From Pseudomonas sp. 8O (GTDB taxonomy: Bacteria; Pseudomonadota; Gammaproteobacteria; Pseudomonadales; Pseudomonadaceae): 64,000 nt of DNA. Below, one piece after another: positions 27,041 to 35,629 of the stretch; the first letter of the stretch is position 1, and every line of letters begins with the position of its first letter. Both the position numbers and the translations under genes were made by a program. Under the pieces are notes generated by a model. It searched no databases. It saw only the letters and a program-made list of their open reading frames with translations, and was not told the origin of the DNA. The stretch lies in assembly GCF_902506495.1 (NCBI RefSeq), contig NZ_LR733263.1, positions 165,372 through 229,371 on the forward strand, in the 5' to 3' direction.

Positions 27041-29137
27041 CTACGCCCGAGAGGACTCGCCCCCAGGAGACCGCCAGCTCTGTAAATGCCTGCTGTCCAG
27101 GCGATGCCAATGCACGGCATCGCTCAGCTGTTCGGCCAGCAACCAGATATCACCAGTGCGAATCAGCATCTGTCGGGGTAACGCCAGCAGTGTCTCCATC
27201 ACGACCAACTGCACCTGTTGCTCGACACCACTGACATGCAGGCCGGCAGCATCGAACGCCTCGAAGCATGGCATCGCAGCCAGAGGCTGGGTGTCGTGGC
27301 GCAGCGTGTGATCCTGAGTATCCAGCAGCAACAGGTGCCACTGTACAGTCACTTCGCCGATCACCCGACGACTCAACGCCAGATAACGGCCGTCCGCCGA
27401 CCAGGCCATCGAGGGAGCGAGATCCGCCACGCCGCAACCGGAGGCGGTCAGGACGCACGCCCCACCTGGCAGCGCATTGCCTTCGCGCACATATCTGTCG
27501 AGTCCGAACAGCCAGGCAGCATCCCCAGCGCCGGGCGCAGCGAGCAGGTAATCACCCTGGGCACTGGCAGGCACAGGGCGCCATTGCAGACGCCAGTTGG
27601 GCAACAAACGCAACGACCAGGGATCGACCGCAATCTGCGTGATTCGATGATGCAAGCGGCCAAGCGCAACGAAGGCATCGGCCTGCTCTGCCGCCGGCGC
27701 CAGCGCCTCGAGATGCGGCAGGGGGCCGGTACCCATGGCACTGGCCCGTCTGCCGACTATCTGCTGCAGACGAATGACACCGTCCTCGAACGCCTCTAGC
27801 CTGGCGATTAGCAGCGGCTCATCGACCCTCAGCAGGCGCCGCGCCAAAACATCAGCCACAACCAGTTGATGAGGAATGGCGGGCGCCTCGGCAAAAGCGA
27901 TCAAGGCCAGATAGCGCCCGCAGTCGGAAATACGGTGATCGAGACACCACAGCCCCGGCAACTGCCAGGCACCGATATGACAGGCAAAGGCATGGCGGCG
28001 ACCATCACGGCTCTTGCGCAGCAGGGTCAGGCAGGGTTGCGCGTCGTCCGACATCGACGCTGGCTGCAGCGATGCAGTGCCAGCCCGCTCCCCTTCCAAC
28101 TCGGTGCACAGTGTCAGACTCATAGATCGCTCAGCTTGCGGTCCATGCATCAGCGCATCGTAAAAGAGACGCCCTCCCTCCAGGCGCATGGGTGCGCCCC
28201 ACTCCAGCAAGGGCTCGTCGACGAGCGACTGCCAGGGCTCTTCCAGCGGGCGCCAGCCGGAGGCTGATCGCCAAAGCCAGGAGGTGGTTTCTTCTACGGA
28301 CTGGCTCTCGGCACGCGCGAAACAGACAAGCGACTGACCGTCATCGCTCCACAACACCGAAGCACCCTGTTCGAGCAACAGCCCGGTGGGCTGGTCATCC
28401 AACCAGAGACTAAAACCTGGCGCGCCTTGGCCGTCCACTGCGCTGAACGGCTCGCCACGAAGCACGTGACTGCCCCGCGGCGCATTGAAGGTCAAGCGGC
28501 CGCTGCCGTCGATTTGGCCTTGGCAACGGTGCCCAGGCGTCGGTGTGCCGACAACCACAGGCGGCTCGGTTGGCGCAGGTGAAGCAGCCGTTACTCGCGC
28601 GATGGGACGCGACCACTGATCGACTCCAACCTGAAGCTGCTCGCTCACCCGCCCATCAATGGCCCAGGCAAAGCCAGCTATGGTTCTGGCCAGCCAGGCG
28701 GTGCCATATTTGGGCAGGTAATCCGAACGGGAAGTCGGCTCCCAATCTACTTTTCTGCCATGAGATGACAAGGTGTGACGGTATCTGAAGTCTTTGCTGG
28801 TGAAGCCCAGAAACTGCATCCAGAAAAAAAGATGCACACCGCTAAAAAGCAGAGCGAACAGCCCAACGAAAAAGCCGAGGAAACCAGAAACCTCTCCCCA
28901 AAGATTAAAACTGAAGCCCAGAATCAGGCTCATCAGGGGTAACGGAAAGTGCTTGTAGAGTCCGGGATGCCCCGTAATAGCAACGACACCCAAAGCAATG
29001 ATCGCCGCCTGAATAAGACCCAGTACCTGCTGCCATTGCAGGAGAATCCCCAGCGCAAGCGGAACGATAAAGCTCGCCAACGCGGCGACAATTGTTAACG
29101 CCGCAGGGCTGTCGTGCTCATCGGTATTGGCAGACAT
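27041..29137 (-). CDS. Large membrane-anchored protein of unknown function
   Basis: 698 residues from ATG 29137 (AAGGAG upstream); a longer frame to 29230 adds a Cys-rich extension without support. About four hydrophobic segments lie in residues 13-115 (VAALASFIVPLALGILL, LGFFVGLFALLFSGVHLFF). The remaining 580 residues are soluble, with many short repeats of Trp/Asp-Gly type (LWSDDGQSLVCFAR, AWSADGRYLALSRR, SDCGRYLALIAF), suggesting a beta-propeller. I do not recognise the family. Its N-terminal third has lower GC than neighbours. It is last in the minus-strand series below the sigma/anti-sigma genes. Confidence 0.75.
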   Translation of the reverse strand: MSANTDEHDSPAALTIVAALASFIVPLALGILLQWQQVLGLIQAAIIALGVVAITGHPGLYKHFPLPLMSLILGFSFNLWGEVSGFLGFFVGLFALLFSGVHLFFWMQFLGFTSKDFRYRHTLSSHGRKVDWEPTSRSDYLPKYGTAWLARTIAGFAWAIDGRVSEQLQVGVDQWSRPIARVTAASPAPTEPPVVVGTPTPGHRCQGQIDGSGRLTFNAPRGSHVLRGEPFSAVDGQGAPGFSLWLDDQPTGLLLEQGASVLWSDDGQSLVCFARAESQSVEETTSWLWRSASGWRPLEEPWQSLVDEPLLEWGAPMRLEGGRLFYDALMHGPQAERSMSLTLCTELEGERAGTASLQPASMSDDAQPCLTLLRKSRDGRRHAFACHIGAWQLPGLWCLDHRISDCGRYLALIAFAEAPAIPHQLVVADVLARRLLRVDEPLLIARLEAFEDGVIRLQQIVGRRASAMGTGPLPHLEALAPAAEQADAFVALGRLHHRITQIAVDPWSLRLLPNWRLQWRPVPASAQGDYLLAAPGAGDAAWLFGLDRYVREGNALPGGACVLTASGCGVADLAPSMAWSADGRYLALSRRVIGEVTVQWHLLLLDTQDHTLRHDTQPLAAMPCFEAFDAAGLHVSGVEQQVQLVVMETLLALPRQMLIRTGDIWLLAEQLSDAVHWHRLDSRHLQSWRSPGGESSRA

Positions 29138-29267
29138 TCGGCACTCCTTTGCCAGTGATTCAGTTTGCAGGCCGCGATAATAACGGCACAGCACCCACGC
29201 GGACTTGCGCCAACCCGCAATCCCATTCATTCATGACCGCCAGGTACGGCAGTCGAGTCGGCTAGAA

Positions 29268-29735
29268 TTACTGCTTGAACTCGAACTGCAGCTCAGCGCC
29301 TTCGATGGAGTCCCAGTAGTCGTCGACCCGTTCGTTGCTGATCAGTCGGCCACTGATCTGGAACGGGCTTTGAACTTCGGATTTCTCGCCAAACAGCGGT
29401 GGCAGAACCGGCGAGAGATCCTCGCGCGTTTCACTTTCCAGCGCCTGCTCGAACAGCTCCTGCGGCACGCTCAGATCCAACACCAGTTTCGACTCGGGCT
29501 CTGCCGGCTTGGGCTGTGGCGCTGCAGCAGGCTTGGGCTTGGCGGCGACGGGTGGTTTGGCGGGTGTAGCCACTGGTTTGGCCTCGACCGGCTCTGGCTT
29601 GGCAGCAGGCACCTTGGCCGGCGTCGCAACCACTGCCGGCTCTGGCTCGGGCTGCTGCGCAACAGGCTCCGGTTCACGCTCACAGGCGCTCAGCCAACCC
29701 AGGCACAGCAGTAGAAGAATGGACTTACGCATCAT
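29268..29735 (-). CDS. Proline/alanine-rich lipoprotein
   Basis: 155 residues. Signal sequence MMRKSILLLLCLGWLSAC with a lipobox Cys at 18, then a low-complexity Pro-Ala-Lys-Glu stretch (about 21-82) and a short conserved-looking C-terminal domain starting LVLDLSVPQELFEQAL. The Pro/Ala/Lys region resembles the linker of IF-2, and such genes are sometimes misnamed for it; there is no GTPase here. Function unknown. Second ATG at 29732 is an equal start choice. Confidence 0.72.
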   Translation of the reverse strand: MMRKSILLLLCLGWLSACEREPEPVAQQPEPEPAVVATPAKVPAAKPEPVEAKPVATPAKPPVAAKPKPAAAPQPKPAEPESKLVLDLSVPQELFEQALESETREDLSPVLPPLFGEKSEVQSPFQISGRLISNERVDDYWDSIEGAELQFEFKQ

Positions 29736-29760
29736 GGGACAAGATCAACTCGATCAGTAA

Positions 29761-29788
29761 CGCGCCCATGCTCCTCCGCATGGGCGCG
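29761..29788 (-). terminator. Hairpin after the anti-sigma gene
   Basis: CGCGCCCATGC and GCATGGGCGCG form an 11-bp stem with a TCCTCC loop, between the anti-sigma gene and the lipoprotein gene. There is no T-run on the minus strand, so termination is uncertain; it could instead be an mRNA stabiliser. Confidence 0.45.
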
Positions 29789-29813
29789 CCTGACAAGCCG
29801 ACTTACACGACTT

Positions 29814-30482
29814 TTACTTCGGTGCCTGCGCGGCCAGGTGTGCAAGTTCGGCTTCGATATCCAGTTGCGGATAGTCGGCCTTCAGCTGCTCCAGCAGCCG
29901 CTGCGCCTCGTCCTGCTCGCCCGCCTTGCGCAGCTCCAGCAGACGCAGCAGCGCCTCGCGCGGCTCGCTCCGGACCACCAGCTCGGCCATGGGCGCCAGC
30001 GCAGCGCTACTGGCCATCGGTGCCTCAGCCCTATCGGCAGAGGGCGCCTGGCGTGCCATGGCCTGGCTTCTCATGCGTTCCTGCGGGGCAGCCACAGGCG
30101 CAACCGCCTCCTGCTCTGCCGCACGCTTGGCCGCCATCGGCGCCGGCGCGGCCGGGCTCATCGCAACGCTGGGCGGTACCGCATCGAACGCATCCGGCGT
30201 CTGCTCCAGCGTGCGCCAGGTCAGGCTGACACCGATCCCGACACAGGCCAGCCCAGCCACGGCCACCGACCAGCGCTGACGGCCACTACCGAACAGCCAT
30301 TGGTGCAGGCGCTGCGCCCAGCCGGATTCAGCCTCGTCGGGCTGATGCGCTTCTCGGGCAGCCGCACTGGCCGCCGCCAGGATACGTGCATCCAGCTCGG
30401 CCGAGGGCTCGCCATTGCCATGGGCACGGAAATGCGCCAGCAGCGCCTGTTCGTGGTCCAGAGGTTCTCGTTCATGGGTCAT
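29814..30482 (-). CDS. sbrR: Anti-sigma factor (SbrR-like)
   Basis: 222 residues. A cytoplasmic N-terminal part (about 1-68), one membrane helix WSVAVAGLACVGIGVSLTW (about 71-90), then an Ala/Pro-rich periplasmic region and a helical C-terminal block. It overlaps the sigma gene by 4 bp. No zinc-binding HxxxCxxC motif is seen. The symbol rests on remembered gene order (atuH, unknown, sbrR, sbrI, MocR in P. aeruginosa PA2893-PA2897), where SbrR holds SbrI and affects swarming and biofilm; treat it as provisional. Confidence 0.7.
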   Translation of the reverse strand: MTHEREPLDHEQALLAHFRAHGNGEPSAELDARILAAASAAAREAHQPDEAESGWAQRLHQWLFGSGRQRWSVAVAGLACVGIGVSLTWRTLEQTPDAFDAVPPSVAMSPAAPAPMAAKRAAEQEAVAPVAAPQERMRSQAMARQAPSADRAEAPMASSAALAPMAELVVRSEPREALLRLLELRKAGEQDEAQRLLEQLKADYPQLDIEAELAHLAAQAPK

Positions 30483-31051
30483 GCGGACAACTCCTCGGTG
30501 GCCAGCAGCCGGCGCAATTTCTGCAAGGCGTAACGCAGACGGCTCTTGACCGTCTCGGCCGGCGTGCGGGTCAGCTCGGCAATCTCGTTCAGTTCCAGGT
30601 CGCCATGGGCGCGCAGCAGAAACACTTCGCGCTGATCTTCCGGCAAGTCGGCCAGCGCCGCCTGCAGCCGCTCACTGTCGCGACTCAGGCTCCACTGCTG
30701 CTCAGGGCCGGGCTTTGGATCGGCCTGGGCGTGCTGGCCTTCATCGTATTCGTCATGCCCGGCCTGATGACGGCCCGTCTTGCGCCAGTGGTCGATCAGG
30801 CGGTTGCGGGCGATCTGGTACAACCAAGTCTTGAACAGCACCGTCTCGCGCTGCTCGCTCTGACTGCGCACCAGGCTCATCCAGGTGTCCTGGAACACTT
30901 CCTCGGCCAGGGCGTGATCGCCACACAGGCCGAGCAGAAAGCGGAACAGGCCCAGACGATGGCGCTGGTAGAGCATGTTGAAAGCGGCGGCATCGCCGCG
31001 GCGGTAACGCCGCAATAAAGCGGCGTCGTCATCCGTGAGAGGTGCGTTCAC
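30479..31051 (-). CDS. sbrI: ECF-type RNA polymerase sigma factor (SbrI-like)
   Basis: 190 residues. Region 2 has AFNMLYQRHRLGLFRFLL and AEEVFQDTWMSLV, then FKTWLYQIARNRLIDHWRK. Region 4 has LPEDQREVFLLRAHGDLELNEIAELTRTPAETVKSRLRYALQKLR, a complete HTH. It has no regions 1 or 3, as expected for ECF factors. ATG 31051 overlaps the end of the VWA gene by 4 bp and its own end overlaps the anti-sigma start by 4 bp, a tight three-gene unit. The name is by position and family, with the same caution as for the anti-sigma gene. Confidence 0.83.
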   Translation of the reverse strand: MNAPLTDDDAALLRRYRRGDAAAFNMLYQRHRLGLFRFLLGLCGDHALAEEVFQDTWMSLVRSQSEQRETVLFKTWLYQIARNRLIDHWRKTGRHQAGHDEYDEGQHAQADPKPGPEQQWSLSRDSERLQAALADLPEDQREVFLLRAHGDLELNEIAELTRTPAETVKSRLRYALQKLRRLLATEELSA

Positions 31052-32748
31052 TGCTGAGCTCGTGCAGGGGTTGAAGCCGAAGTGTGCAGGCTCTGGGCGA
31101 TTTCGGCCAGTTGGATGAACTCGCCACGCAGGCCGAAGCGATCCTCGCCCTTGGCCGAGCGCGCCAGCGCGATGCTCTGCGCCAGATCGAAATCGCCGGT
31201 GTAGCGGCCGTCCTTGAGCTGCTGGGCGAATGCAGCCACCGCTGCGGCAAAGCGCAGATCCTCGCTGGCAGTCGCGACCGGCTTGGCATCGTTACGCACG
31301 ATGGGCCGCTCCAGCAGACGGCTGACCGCCTCGCCTGTGGCCTTGTAGCGAATCCGCAGCCAGGCCAACTCGCCGCTCTTGCTCGCGGGCTTCGCACCAG
31401 CCTGATAACGCAAGGGCTCCAGCCAGCCTTTGGCGCCCGCCGGGACGATCTCGTAGAGCGCGGTGACGGTATGCCCGGCGCCGATATCACCGGCGTCGAC
31501 CTTGTCATTACTGAAGTCCTCGCGCTTGAGTGCCCGGTTCTCGTAACCCAGCAGACGATACTCACTGATCTCGCTCGGATTGAACTCCAGTTGCAGCTTC
31601 ACGTCGCTGGCCACGGTGGCGAGGGTGGAAGCGAGCTGATCCACCAGCACCTTGCGCGCTTCGCGCAAATTATCGATGTAGGCGTAATTGCCGTTGCCGG
31701 CGTCGGCCAACTGCTCCATCAGGCGCTCGTTGTAGTTGTCCACGCCAAAGCCAAGGGTGGTCAGCGAGACACCTGTCTTGCGCTTGTCGGCCGCCATTTG
31801 CTTGAGGCTATCGAAGTCGCTGATGCCCACATTGAAGTCGCCATCGGTGGCCAGCAGGATGCGATTGATGCCGCCATCGATCAGGTGCTTGCTCGCCTGC
31901 TGGTAGGCCAGCTGGATACCCGACTCCCCCGCCGTCGAACCGCCAGCGTTCAGTTGATCGATGGCAGCGCGGATCTTCGCCTTGTCGCTGCCGGGCGTGG
32001 AGTCCAGCACCACCTGGCTGTCACCGGCATAGGTAACCAGCGAGACGCGATCCTGTGGGCGAAGCTGATCGACCAGCAGCTTCAACGTGCCCTGCACCAT
32101 CGGCAGGCCTTCTCGGCGATGCATGGAACCGGACACGTCGACGAGGAATACCAGATTGGCCGGCGGCAGTTCCTCGACACTGCGATCCGACGCCTTGATG
32201 GCAATGCGCAGCAGGCGCGTCTGCGCGTTCCACGGCGTCACCGCCAGTTCGGTGCTGACACCGAAGGGCGCGTCGCCCTGAGGCAGCGGATAGGTGTAAG
32301 GGAAGTAGTTGACCAGCTCCTCCAGGCGCACGGCATCCTTCGGTGGCAGTTGCCCGCCATTGAGAAAGCGCCGCACGTTGGCGTAGCTGCCGGTATCGAC
32401 ATCGATGCTGAAGGTGGACACAGGCGTCTCGGCGACAGCGAATACCGGATTATCGGCATAGGCCTGGTACTGCTCGCGCGATTCGTCACGGTAGCCCGGA
32501 GGCAGGACATCGGCGATGGGAGACGGTGCGTAAGCCAGGGTCGATATGCGCTTCTGGCTGGCTGCTGCAGGCATCTCGGCTGCTACAGGTACAGCCAGAC
32601 GTTCACGGACGAGTGTCGCCGCTGGCTCCGAGCTGGTCTGGGCTTCCGGCTCCGGACCAGAGGCACTACAGGCGGCGAGCAGCAGCAAGGTGCTCGCGGA
32701 AAAACCGACGGCGAACGGACGAACAAGTAATGAGGAATAAGCGAACAT
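31048..32748 (-). CDS. von Willebrand factor A domain lipoprotein (YfbK type)
   Basis: 566 residues from ATG 32748, with AGGAGGT upstream. Signal peptide with lipobox LLLAAC, then a vWF N-terminal domain (about 75-165: STFSIDVDTGSYANVRRFL). The VWA domain (about 180-350) has an intact MIDAS start DVSGSMHRR and TPGSDKAKI..STAGESGIQLAY. A C-terminal DUF3520-like region follows. This three-part order matches E. coli YfbK. Related genes often neighbour ECF sigma genes, suggesting an envelope-signalling role (inference). First gene of the operon. Confidence 0.88.
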   Translation of the reverse strand: MFAYSSLLVRPFAVGFSASTLLLLAACSASGPEPEAQTSSEPAATLVRERLAVPVAAEMPAAASQKRISTLAYAPSPIADVLPPGYRDESREQYQAYADNPVFAVAETPVSTFSIDVDTGSYANVRRFLNGGQLPPKDAVRLEELVNYFPYTYPLPQGDAPFGVSTELAVTPWNAQTRLLRIAIKASDRSVEELPPANLVFLVDVSGSMHRREGLPMVQGTLKLLVDQLRPQDRVSLVTYAGDSQVVLDSTPGSDKAKIRAAIDQLNAGGSTAGESGIQLAYQQASKHLIDGGINRILLATDGDFNVGISDFDSLKQMAADKRKTGVSLTTLGFGVDNYNERLMEQLADAGNGNYAYIDNLREARKVLVDQLASTLATVASDVKLQLEFNPSEISEYRLLGYENRALKREDFSNDKVDAGDIGAGHTVTALYEIVPAGAKGWLEPLRYQAGAKPASKSGELAWLRIRYKATGEAVSRLLERPIVRNDAKPVATASEDLRFAAAVAAFAQQLKDGRYTGDFDLAQSIALARSAKGEDRFGLRGEFIQLAEIAQSLHTSASTPARAQQ

Positions 32749-32834
32749 GATGCACCTCCTGAGCAATGGCACGAGACCTTCGCTCAGGTAGACGCAGCCC
32801 CTCGATGAAACGGGTTAACCCAGGACGTACTTTC

Positions 32835-34280
32835 TCAGCCCTCCCAGGAACCGCCCCCCTCCTGGCACAGCTGCGTGGCCAGCATGCCCAGGGTCATCAG
32901 CGCCCTCTCCGCCTCACGGTTCCACGGAATGCCGCAGTTGAGCCGCACGCAATGATTGAACTGCTCGGTGTTGCTGAAGATCAGCCCCGGCGCGATCGAG
33001 ATGCCCTGCTGCAGCGCACGCACGTGCAGATCCTTGGTGTTGACCCGCGCAGGCAGGCTGACCCAGAGGATGAAGCCGCCCTTGGGCCGGGTCATCTGCG
33101 TGCCGATCGGGAAATACTGCTGCACCGCCAACTGGAAGGCGTTGAGATTCTTGCGATATTCCTGACGGATATGCCGCAGGTGACGATCGTAACCACCATT
33201 TTCCAGATAAGCCGCTACCGCCATCTGGGTGACGCTACACGCCGAATGGGTGGAAAAGGTCTGCAGCCGCTGAATCTCGTCCTGATACTTGCCAGCGACG
33301 ATCCAGCCAATGCGCACACCTGGCGACAGCGTCTTGGAGAAGCTCGAGCAATAAATCACCCGGCTGTCGCGATCATGTGACTTCAGCGCCTTGGTCGGCC
33401 CCTGCTCGAACATCAGCTCGCCATAGATATCGTCCTCTACGATCTGGAAATCATAATCGCCAGCCAGGCGCAACAACTGACGCTGACGCTCCTCGGGAAT
33501 AGTGCCGCCCAGCGGGTTGGACAACCGCGCAGTCAGCACCAGCGCTTTGATCGGCCACTGGTTGGCCGCCAGTTGCAGCGCTTCGAGGCTGATGCCGGTA
33601 GTGGGATCACAGGGAATCTCGATGACCTTGAGGCCCAGCAGATCGGCCAGTTGCAGCAGGCCGTAATAGGTTGGCGACTCCACCGCGATCAGATCGCCCG
33701 GCTTGGTCAGTACGCGCAGGCTCATCTGCAGCGCATCGACGCAACCGTGAGTGATCACCACCTCGGACGGATCGACCACCACGCCGGCATCGCGCATGCG
33801 GATCGCCACCTGGCGGCGCAGCGGCTCGAAGCCGGGGCTGAACATGTAGCTGAACGCACGCGGGCTGTGAAAACGGGTGACCTTGGCCAACTGCTGGTGC
33901 AGCGCACGCACCGGCAGGTAATCGACATGCGGCACCGCGGCGCCCAGCGGGAACACGCCTTCACGACGCGACTCGGTGAGCACCTGATTGATGATGCTGG
34001 CGCGGGTGACCAGGCCTGGCCGCTCGACCTTGGCGATATCCGGCGTCGGCGCGGTCAGTGCTGGCGTCTGGTGGACGTAGAAGCCGGACTGCGGGCGCGC
34101 ACGAATCAACCCCTGATCTTCAAGGTTGGCGTACGCCTGCAAAACCGTGGCATGGCTGACATTGAGCTGCGCACTCATCTTGCGCACCGAAGGCACGCGC
34201 TCGCCGGGCTGGTAGACACCGCGACGAATATCTTCGGCCAACTGCTGGGCGATGCGTTGATAGAGCAGCAGATTGGTCAT
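32835..34280 (-). CDS. MocR/GntR-type regulator with aminotransferase domain
   Basis: 481 residues. An N-terminal winged HTH of the GntR family (about 5-70: VPSVRKMSAQLNVSHATVLQAY) is fused to a class-I aminotransferase-like domain (about 110-470) with the PLP-lysine region SSFSKTLSPGVRIGW. MocR proteins use PLP-bound ligands to control vitamin B6 or amino-acid genes; this target is not evident. ATG 34280 follows GGAGGA at 7 nt; the upstream frame is not family-like. It lies just upstream of, and is transcribed toward, the VWA-sigma operon, 86 bp away, and may be separate. Confidence 0.9.
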   Translation of the reverse strand: MTNLLLYQRIAQQLAEDIRRGVYQPGERVPSVRKMSAQLNVSHATVLQAYANLEDQGLIRARPQSGFYVHQTPALTAPTPDIAKVERPGLVTRASIINQVLTESRREGVFPLGAAVPHVDYLPVRALHQQLAKVTRFHSPRAFSYMFSPGFEPLRRQVAIRMRDAGVVVDPSEVVITHGCVDALQMSLRVLTKPGDLIAVESPTYYGLLQLADLLGLKVIEIPCDPTTGISLEALQLAANQWPIKALVLTARLSNPLGGTIPEERQRQLLRLAGDYDFQIVEDDIYGELMFEQGPTKALKSHDRDSRVIYCSSFSKTLSPGVRIGWIVAGKYQDEIQRLQTFSTHSACSVTQMAVAAYLENGGYDRHLRHIRQEYRKNLNAFQLAVQQYFPIGTQMTRPKGGFILWVSLPARVNTKDLHVRALQQGISIAPGLIFSNTEQFNHCVRLNCGIPWNREAERALMTLGMLATQLCQEGGGSWEG

Positions 34281-34414
34281 AGCGGTATCCTCCGGGTCAC
34301 TGGAGCATAACAGTAACCTATTGCTACACAATTGTACCGGCACAGATGCTATCTGTTTTTCTGGTACGGCATAACTTGCCGAAATCGCGCAGCGCCGTAG
34401 CCATTTTCAGCGCA

Positions 34415-34443
34415 CAAAAAACCCCGGACTCTGCCGGGGTTTG
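34415..34443 (-). terminator. Intrinsic terminator of the OmpA-type gene
   Basis: On the minus strand AAACCCCGGCAGAGTCCGGGG followed by TTTTTT: a 7-bp GC stem with a T-run, 15 bp after the stop. Clear rho-independent terminator. Confidence 0.9.
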
Positions 34444-34457
34444 GTCAGGTATTTCGC

Positions 34458-35270
34458 TCAGCGCTCGGCGCCGAGCTGGCCTCTCTCGTCGGAGAAGACG
34501 ATCTCCACCCGCCGATTCTGTGCCCGACCACGCGCCGAAGCGTTTTCCGCTACGGGGAAGTCGACGCCGTAACCGGCCACCTGAATACGCTTGGCATCCA
34601 CACCCAGGTCCACCAGCAGATCGGCTACAGCCTGTGCGCGTGCACGCGACAGTTCAAGATTCTCGGTAGCATCACCGGTATTGTCGGTGTAGCCCTCGAT
34701 CCGCACGCGGCGCTGCGGATTGATCTGCAGGAACTGCACGAGTTTGAGCACCGTCCGGTTGGCTGCCGGCTGCAGCTCGGCACGACCGGCGTCGAACAGC
34801 ATATCGCCCAGAGTCATGACCAGGCCGCGCTCTGTCTCGTTGGTGGCGAGGCTGACCATCTGCTCCTCCAGCCAGCCATTGTGCTGCTGCACGCTCATCA
34901 GCTTGGCCTCGCGCAAGGTCAGTTGCAGGCGCTGGCGCTCCAGCTCGAGCTTGGCTGCGCGCTCCTGGTTGAGGCTGATATCGCTGTGCTGTCGGGCGAT
35001 CGCGGCATAGCGCTGGCTGAGGTAAGCGTAATGACGGACATCATCGCCACTGCCCCAGTAACTGGACAGACGTTCGGCACGGGCCAGCGACTCACCTGCG
35101 CGAATCACGTCCTTGGGTGCGGCGCGCAGCACACCGGGATCTTCCTTGACTGACTGGAAGCTCAGACGCGCCTCTTCCAGGGCCTGCTCGCTCGCCAACT
35201 GACTGGAGGCACAACCACTCAACAGCGCAGCGACCAGCATCAGGCCGCCCAGGTGATCAAAACCCTTCAT
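34458..35270 (-). CDS. OmpA-family lipoprotein with DUF4398 N-terminus
   Basis: 270 residues from ATG 35270, overlapping the previous stop (TGATG). Lipobox LLSGC near residue 20; a DUF4398 region (about 25-110), coiled coil (about 95-140), and an OmpA C-terminal peptidoglycan-binding domain (about 145-255) with IEGYTDNTGDATENLELSRARA and the Arg in ENASARGRAQNRRVEI. It probably links outer membrane to cell wall. A GTG one codon earlier is possible. It is the last gene before a strong terminator and a co-operon partner of the small DUF4398 lipoprotein. Confidence 0.88.
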   Translation of the reverse strand: MKGFDHLGGLMLVAALLSGCASSQLASEQALEEARLSFQSVKEDPGVLRAAPKDVIRAGESLARAERLSSYWGSGDDVRHYAYLSQRYAAIARQHSDISLNQERAAKLELERQRLQLTLREAKLMSVQQHNGWLEEQMVSLATNETERGLVMTLGDMLFDAGRAELQPAANRTVLKLVQFLQINPQRRVRIEGYTDNTGDATENLELSRARAQAVADLLVDLGVDAKRIQVAGYGVDFPVAENASARGRAQNRRVEIVFSDERGQLGAER

Positions 35271-35620
35271 CACATGGCTCCCAGTTGCTGGCGCAGACGG
35301 CCGATGCGGTGATTGAGCTCGGTCAGCTGTTCCCGCCCTTTGCCACTGAGGTACTCGGCCTCGGCCAGACGCGCATCCAACTCAGCCTGCTCGGCCAGCA
35401 GGCGCGCCTGCTTGTTTTCACCGTCCTGCATGGCCGCCTGTGCCTGGGCGAACTTGTCTTCAGCCTGGCGCAGTGACTCGGACTGCTGGCTAACCACACC
35501 CAGGGATTTGGTCTGCGCCAACGCCTGTTCGGTCAGCCGTATCTGCTCGATGGGAGCAGGATCGCTCGCGCAGGCCGTCAGGCCCAGCGCCAGCAGCAAG
35601 GGAAGGGTTCGATTGATCAC
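35270..35620 (-). CDS. Small DUF4398-type lipoprotein
   Basis: 116 residues from GTG 35620 (AGTAGGA upstream). Lipobox LGLTAC with Cys17, then an all-helical, coiled-coil-like chain rich in Gln, Glu and Ala (about 35-110). It resembles the DUF4398 part of the neighbouring OmpA-type protein, implying a shared structural role at the envelope. One-base overlap with the next gene. Function unknown. Confidence 0.8.
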   Translation of the reverse strand: MINRTLPLLLALGLTACASDPAPIEQIRLTEQALAQTKSLGVVSQQSESLRQAEDKFAQAQAAMQDGENKQARLLAEQAELDARLAEAEYLSGKGREQLTELNHRIGRLRQQLGAM

Positions 35621-35629
35621 GAAAATTTC

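Noticed and set aside
29268..29735. Translation initiation factor IF-2
   Set aside because: Only the Pro/Ala/Lys linker is similar; there is no GTPase domain and a lipoprotein signal is present.
31084..32730. 548-residue plus-strand frame opposite the VWA gene
   Set aside because: Shadow of the VWA gene; the VWA protein has lipobox, MIDAS and a strong Shine-Dalgarno.
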